DNA of 64,000 bases from Gelatoporia subvermispora B (lineage: Eukaryota; Basidiomycota; Agaricomycetes; Polyporales; Gelatoporiaceae). The first letter of the stretch is position 1, and the number at the start of each line of letters is the position of its first letter. This document shows positions 48,602-60,600 of the stretch, one piece after another. The stretch covers positions 1 to 64,000 of the forward strand of contig KB445829.1 in NCBI GenBank assembly GCA_000320605.2, written 5' to 3'. The notes beneath the pieces were generated by a model. It ran no database searches and was not told the origin of the DNA. It saw nothing but the letters and a program-made list of their open reading frames with translations. The translations under genes and the position numbers were made by a program.

Positions 48602-50429
48602 ATGGCGACCATGAGCGCTGTTTCTAACGACTATAGTGCAGTGATCCGGTTCAAGGTGCACTCCCTCCACGATTTCTTCGAGCCGATCAAGCTAGAGGAC
48701 ACTCCGTGCCTCGCATCTGGTGTTTTCACTGATGACTGGAAGCTGGAGGTGAAGGCTAGGGAACTGGATGGTGAACGTTGCATTGGTGTATTTCTGCGAA
48801 GCCTGAAAACTCGACAAAGCCATTCTGTTTCATGGACCATTTCAGTTCAATCCTTGACTGGCAAGGATACCTGGTATACACGGGACTTTGAATGGCCCAG
48901 TGGCAAACGTTCCTGGGGCACTCGCAGGGTCTTGTCAAAGGTCCGCCATTGGGCGAAAAATGCTGTACTGCGAGCGGAAGACGCGGTCATTATCGACTTG
49001 AAGCTCCGAAGCCTGATGCATCCCAGCAACCTAAAGCCCTCTGTTGCGAAGACATTGTACCTGTCAATGGTTGACAACCAACACGAATATCTGCGGATAC
49101 AATCCTATGCTCTTCGTAGCTGCCAGGGTGTTGTCAGTAATCCCTCGATGTCCCGTGTTCCCGCTGGGCTTTTTGAGGACTATATGATCAACATAGCTGG
49201 TCAGTATATTTTGATGAAGCCCTATCGGTCAAGTCACGAATACTACAATAGATCTGGACAGCGACATAGAACGGTGTGAGGACGACTTGGGCGACTGGGA
49301 CGAGTTTACGGACTGTCCTCTGTACGAAGACAGCGACTTCGAGGATTATGTCCCGGACGACCATGAGATGAAAAGCGAATCGGCAGACATTGATGCTATG
49401 GAGATGGGAGAGCCTATCGAAGACGCTGCTGCAGATAATAGGTCTGAGACGATCGGTAAAGAGGGTACATTGTAAGTCTCTGTCCTTGACCTTGAATGTC
49501 ACATCGAAGACTGATCAAATCACAACAGCCAGGGTGACCAACGTCCCCAGGAGCATGTAGGTGTGTGTGCGTGTGTCAAATAATGTATGTCAATCTCATA
49601 CTGAGGATTTCCTCCACCCGCATATATTAGATACAGTAGCTACCGATGGTATATCCATCAGCGGCAGCCAAAGCAGAAACATCCCACAGGAGGAAAGTGC
49701 GGAGTCCGATGCGATGAACGGTGAGGCTGTATGATTGTCTTCGAGTAACTCGGCGTCATAAGTTGATCACATCTGCAGGCGGAGAGGATGTCGAAGACTC
49801 TTGGGCCGTGATCGGCTTCGCAACTCCTACGTGAGTATGCTTGGTATAATGTATGCCAAATCTATGTGATCTGAATCTGGCTACCACAGATGGAGTGCCT
49901 TTATTTATTACCTCCTCACGAGGACGATCGCATTCGCTCCCCTCAAGAGTGACGGTAAGGAGGCAAGAGATTCATATGTGAAAGCGTACACGGTGAAGCA
50001 TAAGGATCGACCTGCTCCCTGCTCCGCTAAGTCAATGTATCGGCTCGCCTGCAAGGCTAGTCGTCAACCTGTCCCTGTAATCTGATTCCTAACTGCAGTC
50101 ATAGGTGCAACTTGAGGAACTCAAGACTCTCGCATTCAGACACCTGAGTTCTCAGGCGACGGAACAGAATATCCTCTCGGAACTCTTCAGCAAATTTACA
50201 TCGGAGTGAGTTAGCTCTTGATGTAATATATTCACCAGTCACTGATTACCGTTCCAGCCACGAGGACATTCTAAAATTAGAACTATCTGTCTTAACGAAA
50301 CATTGGGCGCAGCTGAAAGACTCAGATGCCCTACGGAATAAAATGACAGAGGTCACCAGCGGAGCATATCCTCATGCAGGCAAAATCGTGATGGAAGTTT
50401 TCCGGAAAATGTCCTTAAATACAGACTAG
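48602..50429 (+). CDS. MATH-BTB domain protein, probable CUL3 adaptor
   Basis: The least damaged copy of the family. The start at 48602 gives MATMSAVSNDYSAVIRFKVH. The MATH domain (about residues 15-160) contains FTDDWKLEVKARELDGERC, FLRSLKTRQSHSVSWTISV, WYTRDFEWPS and LRSLMHPSNLKPSVAKTLYL. BTB-like sequence (MVDNQHEYLRIQSYALR) follows, then an acidic linker (CEDDLGDWDEFTDC, DSDFEDYVPDDHEM) spread over short exons. The C-terminal BTB/BACK-like part reads WSAFIYYLLTRTIAFAPLKS, PAPCSAKSMYRLACKA, ILSELFSKFTSE and ILKLELSVLTKHWAQLKDSD. It ends FRKMSLNTD at 50429. MATH-BTB proteins bring substrates to CUL3 ligases; substrate unknown. The exact short exons between 49470 and 49800 are uncertain. Confidence 0.75.
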
Positions 50430-51306
50430 TCACGGAGGATGAGTCGTATAGCTCGCTTCAATGCTACAGCCATGTATTTATGGGGTCCGTTTAAGATTGT
50501 TACAGCCCGACTAATTTGCTGCATAGACCCAGCAGCCGTAGTTTTGACAATATTGCTCTCGGAACCGCACTATGATATTGCATCTTTGGACGTAATGACT
50601 AGAGATTTTTATGAAAAACCATGTCTATGATCTCGCATCTGGCTCCGGTCGTTGCGAGGTGCGCAAATGGTCATCGATCAATTCACATAGACATACCCGA
50701 CAGTCGTTGACATCACCGCAGGCTCGAAGCTTCTACTCTCCAGCCCACATTTCCCTGGCTGTCTCGGATTGTACCCGGTTCATGATGCAATAATCTATAA
50801 CGGATAAAGTGGAAGCAGCAAGTGTTGACGGACGGAAATGCACGAGTCTTTGGCGAATCACGGCGAATCAACCCCCCATGGATTCCAGCTATCCATTTAG
50901 AAGTGTGCGCATGTAAAGGAAGTGCAAGACATGCAAGATCCCGAAAAACTCCGTTTTGGCTCCTGCAAATTGTCAGCAGCGCTGGAAATGACGAAGTCAC
51001 TTTGACTGAGCTAGTCCCTATAAGCGAGCTACTCAGGAATATCTCTGAAACGCAACGCAAGCTTCTTACATGCATAGCTCCATGCAGACAGATGCATAAG
51101 CAATCGGACGGGTGTTTCGGTGACCAATATGCACAAAGCGAGAGATCAGACGGTGAGGTACCATGAGAAGTGCATACGTTAACGGAAGGTTCATAAGAGT
51201 ACAGAGTCGATAAAACTTCTTCTCATGACTCTCCTTCGATCATCTCGCTGTTTGCTTGATGAGTCCTTTCGGAGGGTAGCCGTTCTCACATACAAGGGCC
51301 CGATGA
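50430..51306. other. Intergenic, no gene seen
   Basis: Lies between the convergent MATH-BTB gene and MDR copy 1. Open frames up to 120 codons (50713-51075 -) show no family motif. Confidence 0.45.
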
Positions 51307-52588
51307 TCAGTTCTTCGCGACCTTGATAACGACCTTGCCAACATGCTGCTGGCTCTCGAGGTACTCATACGCCTTGCGTGTTTCCTCGAAGGGGAACACC
51401 TTGTCCACCACGGGAGTGAGACCCGCCGCAGCGATGAGGCGGTTCATGTCCTCAAATCTGTTCGCATCCAGAGCGTTAACGCAACATTCAGCGGTGACAC
51501 AACAGACACTCACTGTGCACGCGACCCAATAAGAATACCACGAATCATGGCAGCCTTGCTCAGTGCCTGGACGGGCAAGCTGCTCACGTCGCCCTGGCCA
51601 GCGACGAAGCCAATCACATGCACCCAGCCCGCGTAGCGCACTGCGTTCATGCTGCGCTGGAGCGTGCCCGCACCGCCGACCTCGATGACGTGATCAACAC
51701 CGCGACCGTTCGTCTACACCCAAACACCGCACCCGCCTTCGGTCAGAACAACGGATGCGTCAATCAAGGAGAACACAGCACGCACGAGCTTGAGCACCTC
51801 CTTGTCCCAATCGGGGGTCTTCTTGTAGTTAATTAAGTGCTTCGCGCCGAGCTTCTGCGCGATCTTGAGCTTCTCGTCCGAAGAGGAGGTGGCGATGACC
51901 GTCGCGCCGGATGCGACCGCAAACTGGAGCGCGAAGATGGATACACCACCGGTGCCCTGCACGAGCACGACGTCTCCGCCCTTGAGCGGGACTGGGCCCA
52001 TGAGAGCGTTGTACGCCGTGACAGCCGCACACGGCAGGGTGGACGCCTCTTCGTACGAGAGGTGCTCCGGGATGCGGACGAGGCACTGCGGTGTCCGAGA
52101 GTCCATGTCAGTGGCGCACTGTAGTGTGGTGCAAGTGAGAACGCACGTGAGCGGGGAGAATCTTGTACTCGGTCAGGACTCCGTCGATGGGCGCGCCGAG
52201 GCCGGTCGCCTTGATCTCTGCATTGACATCGCCGAAGATGTGGTCCGTCGCAAAGTTCGCGCAGACGCGGTCACCGACGGCCCAGTCTTTGACGGCGTCG
52301 CCGACGGCGACGATCTCGCCGGCCATGTCTGAGCCTGGGACAGGGTTCTCCTTCTGTCCGAGCGGGTACTGACCCTTCGCGACGATGAGGTCGCGGAACT
52401 GCAGCGAGACGGCGTGGACCTTGACGAGTACCTCAGACGACTTCGGAGGAGGGACGGTTGCCTCCTGGACGGTCAGGTTGTGGAATCCATCGACCTAGGG
52501 GTGTGTTCAACTTCGGTTTTGGCAGTATGTATGTAGGATCACGGACCTTGGGAAGACGATACTCGCGGGTGGTCGTCGGGATGCCCAT
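51307..52588 (-). CDS. MDR-family oxidoreductase (quinone reductase type), copy 1 of 3
   Basis: A medium-chain dehydrogenase/reductase that should use NAD(P)H; substrate unknown. The start at 52588 gives the short exon [14 protein letters not shown]. The GroES-like domain ([53 protein letters not shown]) follows. The Rossmann domain has [20 protein letters not shown] and [20 protein letters not shown]. Then come [20 protein letters not shown] and [15 protein letters not shown]. The last exon [20 protein letters not shown] ends [12 protein letters not shown] at 51307. No catalytic-zinc cysteine is seen at the usual place, which favours the zinc-independent quinone-reductase-like group. Intact. 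Exon positions match copies 2 and 3, so the genes are tandem duplicates. Confidence 0.88.
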
Positions 52589-54197
52589 GTTTGTGTGTCT
52601 TTCAAAGGTCTGTAGGAGAGGTGTTGCGTATGCAATGGAGGGGTGGTAGGGAGTTCCATGTCGAGCATGTGGTATGTATATATACGGTCGCGTCGATGGA
52701 TGTGGCAGAACGCCCGCGAAACTCTACGATGATTTCTCAGCAGCTCTTGAAGTCAGCGATGACGCCATTCCGGTTTGTCTCTTTTCTCCGCCCCCTAAGT
52801 TCGCAGCCATTGGGCATCCTTTTGCTCATTGGGCTTATTCACGAGACAGCCCCTTAGATTAGACTTTGAAGGGAGTGAATTGCCGTATTGAATATTCTCA
52901 ACAAAATGGTGACAGCGACATACAACCTGAGCTGGAGGAACTGATGAGCGGAATACAGGCTTTGTAAGCTCTGAAAATGTCCAGGCTCAGAATAAGCGAA
53001 GGCCCGAGGGGCGCTCGTAATGGGCGTCAAATATCTTACGAGCGTCTAACACTTGTTAGGATGTCCTGTAAAAGGAAAGTCTCCGCGGATGTAGATGATG
53101 ATGCGGGCGGTGTGATGTCGGACATAGCCTGTTCAAGGTGGATATTGTGAGTAAGCTGAGACACTACTAAGCACAGGTGAACTGTGAATAATACCTTAGT
53201 AAGGCTTCTTTTGGAATCAATAGACGCGACAAGAAGCCTGAATGCCACATGTGATGAGGCATCATAAGTATCCTGACCTTGGCTGTACGGCGAATCGCTC
53301 AGGTTGTAGAAGAATAGCAGTCCCCGCAGCAGCCTAAATTTAGATACCGTATTCTGAGCGAGCTTTGATTGAGCGGCTTACCGGTGATCAGAGGACTGTT
53401 CGCGCTGGAAACGAAGATCACGAACTTTCGCAATATGCTGTGCTGTGTAATCACGAAGAGCACTGTGCAATGGTCTGATTCTTAGAAGGTATGTTTTATC
53501 GGCGCTTGTATGGAGTATCCTTCCTTGACATGGTGTCATTGGCCAGTGGCCACCGTCGCTCGCATCGGGGTTAGCTCTCAACATCAGCTATCACCAGAGC
53601 CACTGAGCGCCTTACACTCGCAAAGACACCTTGAAGCTTGACTTTTCTGTCTTGACGACGCACTGTGAGCGGATGAGAGACTCCGATGAGCTTCGGATGA
53701 CGATGACAGCAGTTACCAGGTTCCACTCTTCTTGCCCTGCTCCCGTAACCGTGTCACGTGAATGTCGCAATTTGATACCGGCGAAGTGAAGGCGACAAAT
53801 TCAGTTGACCTACCTGATGTAGCACATATCTGTGCATACAAAGAGAGCAGGAAAAATGTAGCTCAACGTTGCAGCCTCTCGCAGAGAATTTCGAAATATG
53901 ACTCTGATATAGTTCCTGCAGCGTCAACGGCGAAAGAACGATACTAAAAGGCCACGGAGGGAAACAGCGGGGGCTCAACCCTCTTGATGACGCAGAGTGC
54001 TAACACACGATGTACAGTAAGAAATTCAACAACTGTCTCGGGTGTTGTTTGCACAAAGCGAAGGTTCAGACGACGTGGCGGGGTTATATGGTCTGCATGA
54101 ATCATATCTCATAGTCTGAATATCTCCATCTCGCTCGCTATCCACCCGGCAAACAATATTCGAGCAGTGCCATCCTCCATGCACAATATTCCGATAC
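52589..54197. repeat. Duplicated spacer between MDR copies 1 and 2
   Basis: From the promoter TATATATACGGTCGCGTCGA (about 52678) rightwards, this spacer is similar in order to 55483-56911 plus 61556-62030. Shared landmarks are GATGACGCCATTCCG, AACACTTGTTAGGA, CGCAATATG(A/C)TGTGCTG, CACAAAGCGAAGGTTCAGAC and a BTB-tail relic. The tandem unit is therefore gene plus upstream DNA, about 2.9 kb. Confidence 0.7.
53619..53720 (+). pseudogene. BTB C-terminal helix relic in spacer 1
   Basis: Reads RKDTLKLDFSVLTTHCERMR then DSDELRMTMTAVTR, matching HEDILKLELSVLTKHWAQLK and DSDALRNKMTEVTS of the MATH-BTB gene. It is only the last-exon piece, with no upstream exons in frame. Confidence 0.65.
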
Positions 54198-55482
54198 TCA
54201 GTTCCTCGCGACCTTGATGACGACCTTACCGACATGCTGCTGGCTCTCGAGGTATTCGTACGCTTTACGTGTCTCATCGAAGGGAAACACCTTGTCCACG
54301 ACTGGCCGAAGTCCTCTCGCGGCAATGAGGCGGTTCATATCCTCAAATCTATGCGCGAGCATAGCGTTAACCTGACATCCGTGAGTCAGACCACAGGCAC
54401 TCACTGTGTGCGCGACCCGATAAAAATACCACGAATCATAGCAATCTTGAGCACTGTCTGGACGGGCAAGCTGCTCACGTCGCCCTGGCCAGAGACGAAG
54501 CCAATCAAATGCGCCCAGCCCGCGTAACACACCGCGTTCATGCTGCGCTGGAGCGTGCCCGCGCCGCCGACCTCGATGACGTGGTCCACACCGCGACCGT
54601 TCGTCTACGCCCAAACACCACACCCGGCATCGATCAGCACTACTAATACGCCAATCCAGGAAGAGAACGCATCACGCACGAGCCTAAGTACCTCCTTGTC
54701 CCAGTCGGGTGTCTTCTTGTAGTTGATTAGGTGCTTCGCGCCGAGCCTCTGCGCGATTTTGAGCTTTTCATCCGAAGAAGAGGTGGCGATGACCGTCGCG
54801 CCGGACGCCACTGCAAACTGAAGCGCGAAAATGGACACGCCACCAGTGCCCTGCACGAGTACGAGGTCTCCTCCCTTGAGTGGGACGGGGCCCATGAGCG
54901 CGTTGTACGCCGTGACAGCTGCACACGGCAGGGTGGACGCCTCCTCGTACGAGAGGTGCTCCGGGATGCGGACGAGGCTCTGCGGTGCGCCAGAGCGCAC
55001 GTCAGACGCTCATTGCGATTTGTGGGAGACGGGAACGCACGTGTGCAGGGAGAACCTTGTACTCGGTCAGAACTCCGTCGATGGGCGCACCGAGGGCAGT
55101 CGCAATGATCTCCGCATCAGCAACGCCGAAGATGTGGTCTGTCGTGAAGTTTGCACAGACGCGGTCGCCGACGGCCCAGCCCCTGACGGCGTCGCCGAGC
55201 GCGAGGATCTCGCCGGCCATGTCTGAGCCTGGGACCAGGTTCTCCTTTTGCCCGAGCGGGTACCTGCCCTTCGCGACGAGGAGGTCGCGGTACTGCAGCG
55301 AGACGGCATGGACCTTGACGAGCACCTCGGACGACTTCAACAGGGGAATGGTTGCCTCCTGTATGATCAGGTTGTGGAATCCATCGGCCTAGGAGTGGAT
55401 TCAGCTTCAATTCTAGCGGTATGTATATAGAATCACGGACCTTGGGGAGGCGGTACTCGCGGGTGGTCCTCGGGATGCCCAT
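54198..55482 (-). CDS. MDR-family oxidoreductase (quinone reductase type), copy 2 of 3
   Basis: Same five-exon layout as copy 1. The start at 55482 gives [14 protein letters not shown]. Visible motifs are [100 protein letters not shown], and the end [12 protein letters not shown] at 54198. Codon positions have drifted towards A/T compared with copy 3 (for example AATCAT, GAAAAT in place of GC-ending codons), yet no stop or frameshift was found, so selection has kept the frame. A longer reading upstream to 55497 needs a non-ATG start and is not used. Confidence 0.88.
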
Positions 55483-56911
55483 GTTCGTGTCTTTCAAAGG
55501 TCTGCAATGAAGGGGTGATAGGCAATCCCATGTCTGCGATGAGACTCTGTATATATACGGTCGCGTCGATGAGTATGGCAGAACGCCTGCGAGACACTAC
55601 AATGATTTCTCAGCATTTCCCGAAGTCGGCGATGACGCCATTCCGTTTTGCGTCTTTCCTCCGGAGGGTACGTTCGCAGCAGCAAGGCATCTCCTTTTCC
55701 TTTTGCTCATTGGGCTTGTTCACGAGATAGTCCCTCGGACTTTAGAGCAAGTGAACTGCGGTTTGGGAGATTTTCAGGAAAATGGTAACAGCAACATACG
55801 ACCCGAGCTGGAGGAGCGGATGAGCGGAATACAAACAAGCTTTGTAAGCTCTGAAGATGTCCAGGCTCAGTTCATGATAAGCGAAGGGGCGCGGAGGGGC
55901 GCTTGCCGTGGGCGTTAACCATCTTCCGAGCATCTAACACTTGTTAGGACATCCTCTCAGAGGAAAGTCTCCCCGGAAGTAAAATTCAGATGTAGGCGGT
56001 GTGTATAGGACAGACTATTCAAAGTGGAGTATTATGAATAAGCTGACAGCATAGTCAGAACAGCTTTCCTGTACACCCTACCTTAGTAAGACTTCCTTCG
56101 GAGTCAACAGACGCATAGAGAAACCTGCGTAAACTTTCGCAATATGATGTGCTGCTCAACATGCAGAGAATTGTGCGATGGTCGAAGTCAGAGGTGTCTG
56201 AGTAATCAGCTTTCATCTAGATTGACACTTCTTGGCATGGATCATCATCCAGCGCTCGCTCCCGCGGACATCGACTATCTCTCAGCCTCAGGTGATTTAC
56301 TGGGTGCCTTGCGATTACAAGAGCCGGTAGGGAGTATAAGTTTCTGTCGCACGTGGCCTCTGATTGTCGACACGAGTGATGGGACGACGAGAAATTTCCA
56401 CAGCAGCCTAAATTTGGTTCGTGTATTTAGATGCTTCGCTAGCTGCCCGCTGAACGAGCATATCAGCCTGAATCAAGATAGTCTATTCTGCACGAGTTAT
56501 GATTGGACGGCTTGGTGATGATGGGAGGACTACACACGCTGAGCATCAAGATCGTCAAGTTTCGCAATATGATGTGTTGCTTAATCATGAAAGAGAGTTG
56601 TGCGATGGTTGGACCCTGGGAAGTATGTCTGTGTAATCAACCTTTATTTAGATTGGCCTTCATTGACACAATACTATCAGCCGGTGACCACTGCGGCTTA
56701 CATCGGAGTCAGCTCTCAACTTCAGGTGAATCGCTGAGCGCCGTGCAGTCAGGAAGACGTCTTGAGGATAGGGTTGTTTGACTTGACGAGATACTGGGTG
56801 CGGCCGACAGGCTCAGATACGCTCCAGAAGAAAATGATGGTAGTTGCCAGGTTCTACTCATTTATGATTTGGCCCTTTTCTCGTAACCAAGGCACGTGAT
56901 CATGCGATGTA
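55483..56911. repeat. Duplicated spacer 5' of MDR copy 2, left part
   Basis: Diverged copy of the spacer described at 52589-54197, including the TATATATACGGTCGCGTCGA promoter motif at about 55550. It is cut at 56911 by the transposon and resumes after 61555. A segment around 56120-56240 and again 56560-56760 is internally repeated (CGCAATATGATGTG). Confidence 0.65.
56752..56850 (+). pseudogene. BTB C-terminal helix relic in spacer 2
   Basis: Reads EDVLRIGLFDLTRYWVRPTG then SDTLQKKMMVVA, matching EDILKLELSVLTKHWAQLKD and SDALRNKMTEVT of the MATH-BTB gene. It is the spacer 2 counterpart of 53619-53720. Confidence 0.6.
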
Positions 56912-56916
56912 CTGTA

Positions 56917-57308
56917 CTGTAGTCGAGGTAATTATAACAAACGGGTGTGACCGTGTGACCTAACAAATGGGTCAAACCCATAACAAACGACTTCCGATGT
57001 GACATGACCTTAACAAATTTTTGCTCTAACATAGCTAACAAATGGCCGGTAATACAGTACAAAATCGACAAAATCACTCCAGAATGAACAGAAATGAGGA
57101 ACATCTGCAATTTCTGGGTAGCTTTCAGCAAAATCTTTGGCCAGAAGACAAAATTTGTCCGTTGCGGGAGCGTTTGAGTGATTTTAGCGCTGGAAGACAT
57201 GGTCAGACCCTTAACAAACGAGGTCAAATGTGACGTGACATTTCACTAGATTAACAAAACAAACACTGACTGTGACGTGACTATTTGTTATAATTACCTC
57301 GACTACAG
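56917..57308. mobile_element. 392-bp MITE nested in the 5' TIR of the transposon
   Basis: Both ends carry the same 25-bp inverted repeat starting CTGTAGTCGAGG and ending TAACAAA. It is flanked by TA (56915-56916 and 57309-57310). Removing it with one TA restores the host element's 5' TIR exactly. Eight TAACAAA heptamers are inside: seven on + (56935, 56961, 56981, 57011, 57036, 57212, 57252) and one on - in the right TIR (57290-57284). A paired GTGACGTGAC motif lies near the right end. No credible protein is encoded. Confidence 0.9.
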
Positions 57309-57619
57309 TATCTTTTCGACCGATCCGGCGCGGGGTGTGACACCGTGACCAAAAGTTTCAAAGCGGTGACACCGGCGAGCCATCCTGTTACCTGTGACGT
57401 GTGCCCAAAGCGGGTGAGCGGCGCCTATGGCGGGGGGGCGGGGGCGCATCAATTACTGCCCGACGCACGCTAGCAACGGCTACTGCAACTCTCGTAGTTA
57501 CCAATTGAAGCTATTATATACCATTTCTACGTTGTAATAGATCTTGATAACAATTCCGGAATCAAAGACATTGTCTTTGTCATCATCTAAGTCTTCCCTT
57601 TGGACCCTACCTCGTAAAG

Positions 57620-60600
57620 ATGGGCGCCGAAGACAACAGCAGTAGCTGTATCGACCTCACTCTTTCACCTAACCCAATTCAGAAAGCATTGAGAGAGAGT
57701 CTATTGATCCCACAATCTATTGCAGAGTCAATTTTACCACATCGGAGCGCATCTGTCATGTTTCTACTACGTTACAGCTCTCTCCCTGGTCTTTGTGTCA
57801 CTCTTGATGGCCGGTCTACATCTCCCAAATGGCTCTCCTGCGATCCTGTGGCCAAGGATTTCCAAGCTTCCCACCTTTCACAAATCCCTATCCCTTCCGA
57901 GACTGTCACCCGCTGGCTACAGGAAGAGCTTTCTCGTCAGTCTTCTTTGACTTTCCGGAGCATCATACCACTTCACCTTCCTGCCGACTCGACACTCCAT
58001 CAGCCCATGCCTCTTTGGGTTATCACATATTGGTCAACAGCATGTTCTATGCGCAAAGCCCGTGCGTCATGGAATACTGCTATTCGATGGACTGAGGAGA
58101 AATCGCGAGGTAGCCTGGAAGGAAGACAACTCCGGGAACAAGTAATGGCAGCACTCTCGAGCTTGGCTTGGTCTGGGTATCTATACACATCACCCGGATT
58201 GGCAGGAGGACGGATTGAGACTTTGGGCACATACCTATCCAATGACTGGCTTAACGACATGCACATTGATCAACAAATGCAGATTCTTCGCGAGCGGATT
58301 CGCACTGCCAAGGATACTACTCAGACCTTGGACTGCATCATGGATGTTCAGTTTGGGCAAAGTCTTCTCGCAGCATCACGTAACCGCGCGACCTACCAGA
58401 CCGATTCACAGTTCACTCAGCTCCGGCTGCTCGAGTTTGACATCCTGCATGGAATTAGCAAGAAGGTCGGGGGGATTCTCCACGTCAATGGAAATCATTG
58501 GACCTTCTTTGTAATCGACTTCGAAGCAAGGTTCATCGGATACGGTGATCCTGCAGGCGGCTGTATACCCGACGAGTTCCGCAATGCCTTGCAGTGGTGG
58601 CTTTCATACACTGTGGCAGAATTTGCAAGCAATTCAAGCACGTTCGATCAATGGTTACGTACATTACCTGTGGTAAAACAGCACGATAAATTCTCGTGCA
58701 GCATCCTCTCTGTCAATGGTCTCAGCCACCACTATCTCCCTACGACAATATCGCTCATTACCACAGCTGACACATTCGCAATTGCACACGAGCGGATGAA
58801 GATGATGCTTGAAGTCTATAAATTACATGCCGATATGGTAAGCAGTGTCTCGTATTTGTCTGACTGAAGAAATGAACTCATCATAGTATATACCTAGTCT
58901 CCACAGACGGATGTCACCATCCCCGAGAACTCATCAGCGGCGGAGAAGACAAGCATGTTACTAGAGCCGATGAGTCAACCACCTAGAATGCCTGCATCAT
59001 CGAAGCCGCGGATACACGGATCATCTGTGCCACGAGTCAACAGCAAGATTACGGATTTCCTTCGCAAGGTGCCGAAGAAGACATGGCTCGAACAGGAGCG
59101 TATACGTTCGATTGCAAATGCTGAACTTCAGGCAGAGGTCTGGGAGCGGGAGAAGCGCAACCAGAAGATAAAGATGGCAAAGAAGCGCAGGGCAAACCGA
59201 GAGCGTCAGCGCAAGCATCGAAAGCTCAAGCGAGACCGAGAAATTGCTCGTGGTGAGCGCACAGACGATGGCCGCAAGATCAAGGTTCGCCGTCTTGAAT
59301 CATTTGAAGATGTATCTGCTTGTGATTTGGCTGAATCATCACGGCCGCGTCGTAACTTCCGAGAGACATTGCGTCAATGGAAGCAAAGTACTGTTGGGCG
59401 AAAGAGGGTTAACTTTGTGCAAAATGCACGGTATGTTAATTGGATGAACCCTCACCTTTGGTCCCAGATTGAAGCCGCCGCAAAATATGTGGGCTATCCG
59501 TGGAGTCCTCAAGCTATTGTGCGCCGACTGCGACAGCTGAACCCTACGGTATTTAGCCGTCTCTATGCTCAGCGCATTAGTGATTGGCGTGACATGTCAA
59601 TCGCTGACCGGCTTGTATGGAAGGAATCAGTTTTGTGTTGTATCAAAAATGGAAACCGACCTGGGGGACAACAAACACGGTTTGGCCTCCTGGTACGTCA
59701 TTTGGTAACAAATATTCTGTGCTTTTGACAAGTTTCGATCACTATCAGACACCATATCCTGCCCTTGTTCAGGCAATCAAGAACGCACTTCGGGAGCTAC
59801 GCAGGACAGGCATTGCGCTGAATCTTCTCTCCATCCGAGCGATCATGATTGGCTGTATCACGCATTTTGCTCCGGAGCTATTTGAGAAGTCAAACAAGGA
59901 CGGAAAGCACTTCACCTGTTCAGATGCTTTCGTCCGCAAGTTCCTGAAGTACCATATGCGCTGGTCAATTCGACAAGGAACACGTGCAGGTCAGAAGGTC
60001 CCGCAAAATGCAGAAGAGGTGATGTGGCGGACATGGTTGCGTCTTGCTGCAATCATACGGGATGAGAATGTCCCTTGTCCTTGCATTGTCAACTCGGATC
60101 AGACACAGATGGTCTATTCACCTGGAGACATGGTCACGTACGAGGAGCTGGGAGCTAAGCAGGTCGATGTTGTGGGGTCAGAAGAGAAGCGCGCATTCAC
60201 ACTGCTCGTTGGCGTCTCAGCCAGTGGGGAAGTGTTGCCATTTCAGGCAATCTACGCTGGCATCCTTCCGAAACGCTCTCTTCCCAAGCCGAGCGCACCA
60301 TTCTACGACGAACTCCTTGGTCTCGGATGCTTTCTGGAGGTCTCTCGCACAGCAACATACTGGTCAACACTGGACACGATGAAGAAGTATGTCGAGGACA
60401 TACTTTCTCCCTATCTCCGCAGGCAACTCGAACTTCTGAACCTCCCTGCTGATCAAGCATGTATTTGGATCATTGACGTCTGGTCAGTGCACCGATCGAT
60501 CGAGTTTCGCGTCTGGGTTAAGGACCATTACCACCGCATTATCCTCGTTTTTGTGCCTGGAGGTTGCACTGGCCTATTTCAACCTTGCGATGTCGGTATA

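Noticed and set aside
20534..50429. Functional link between DCN1 (cullin neddylation) and the MATH-BTB genes (CUL3 adaptors)
   Set aside because: They are 20-30 kb apart with unrelated genes between and no shared regulation visible. Co-occurrence is probably coincidence.
56862..57227. 121-codon minus-strand frame across the nested MITE
   Set aside because: It crosses the MITE border, contains the inverse of the TAACAAA repeats, and has no domain. Chance frame.
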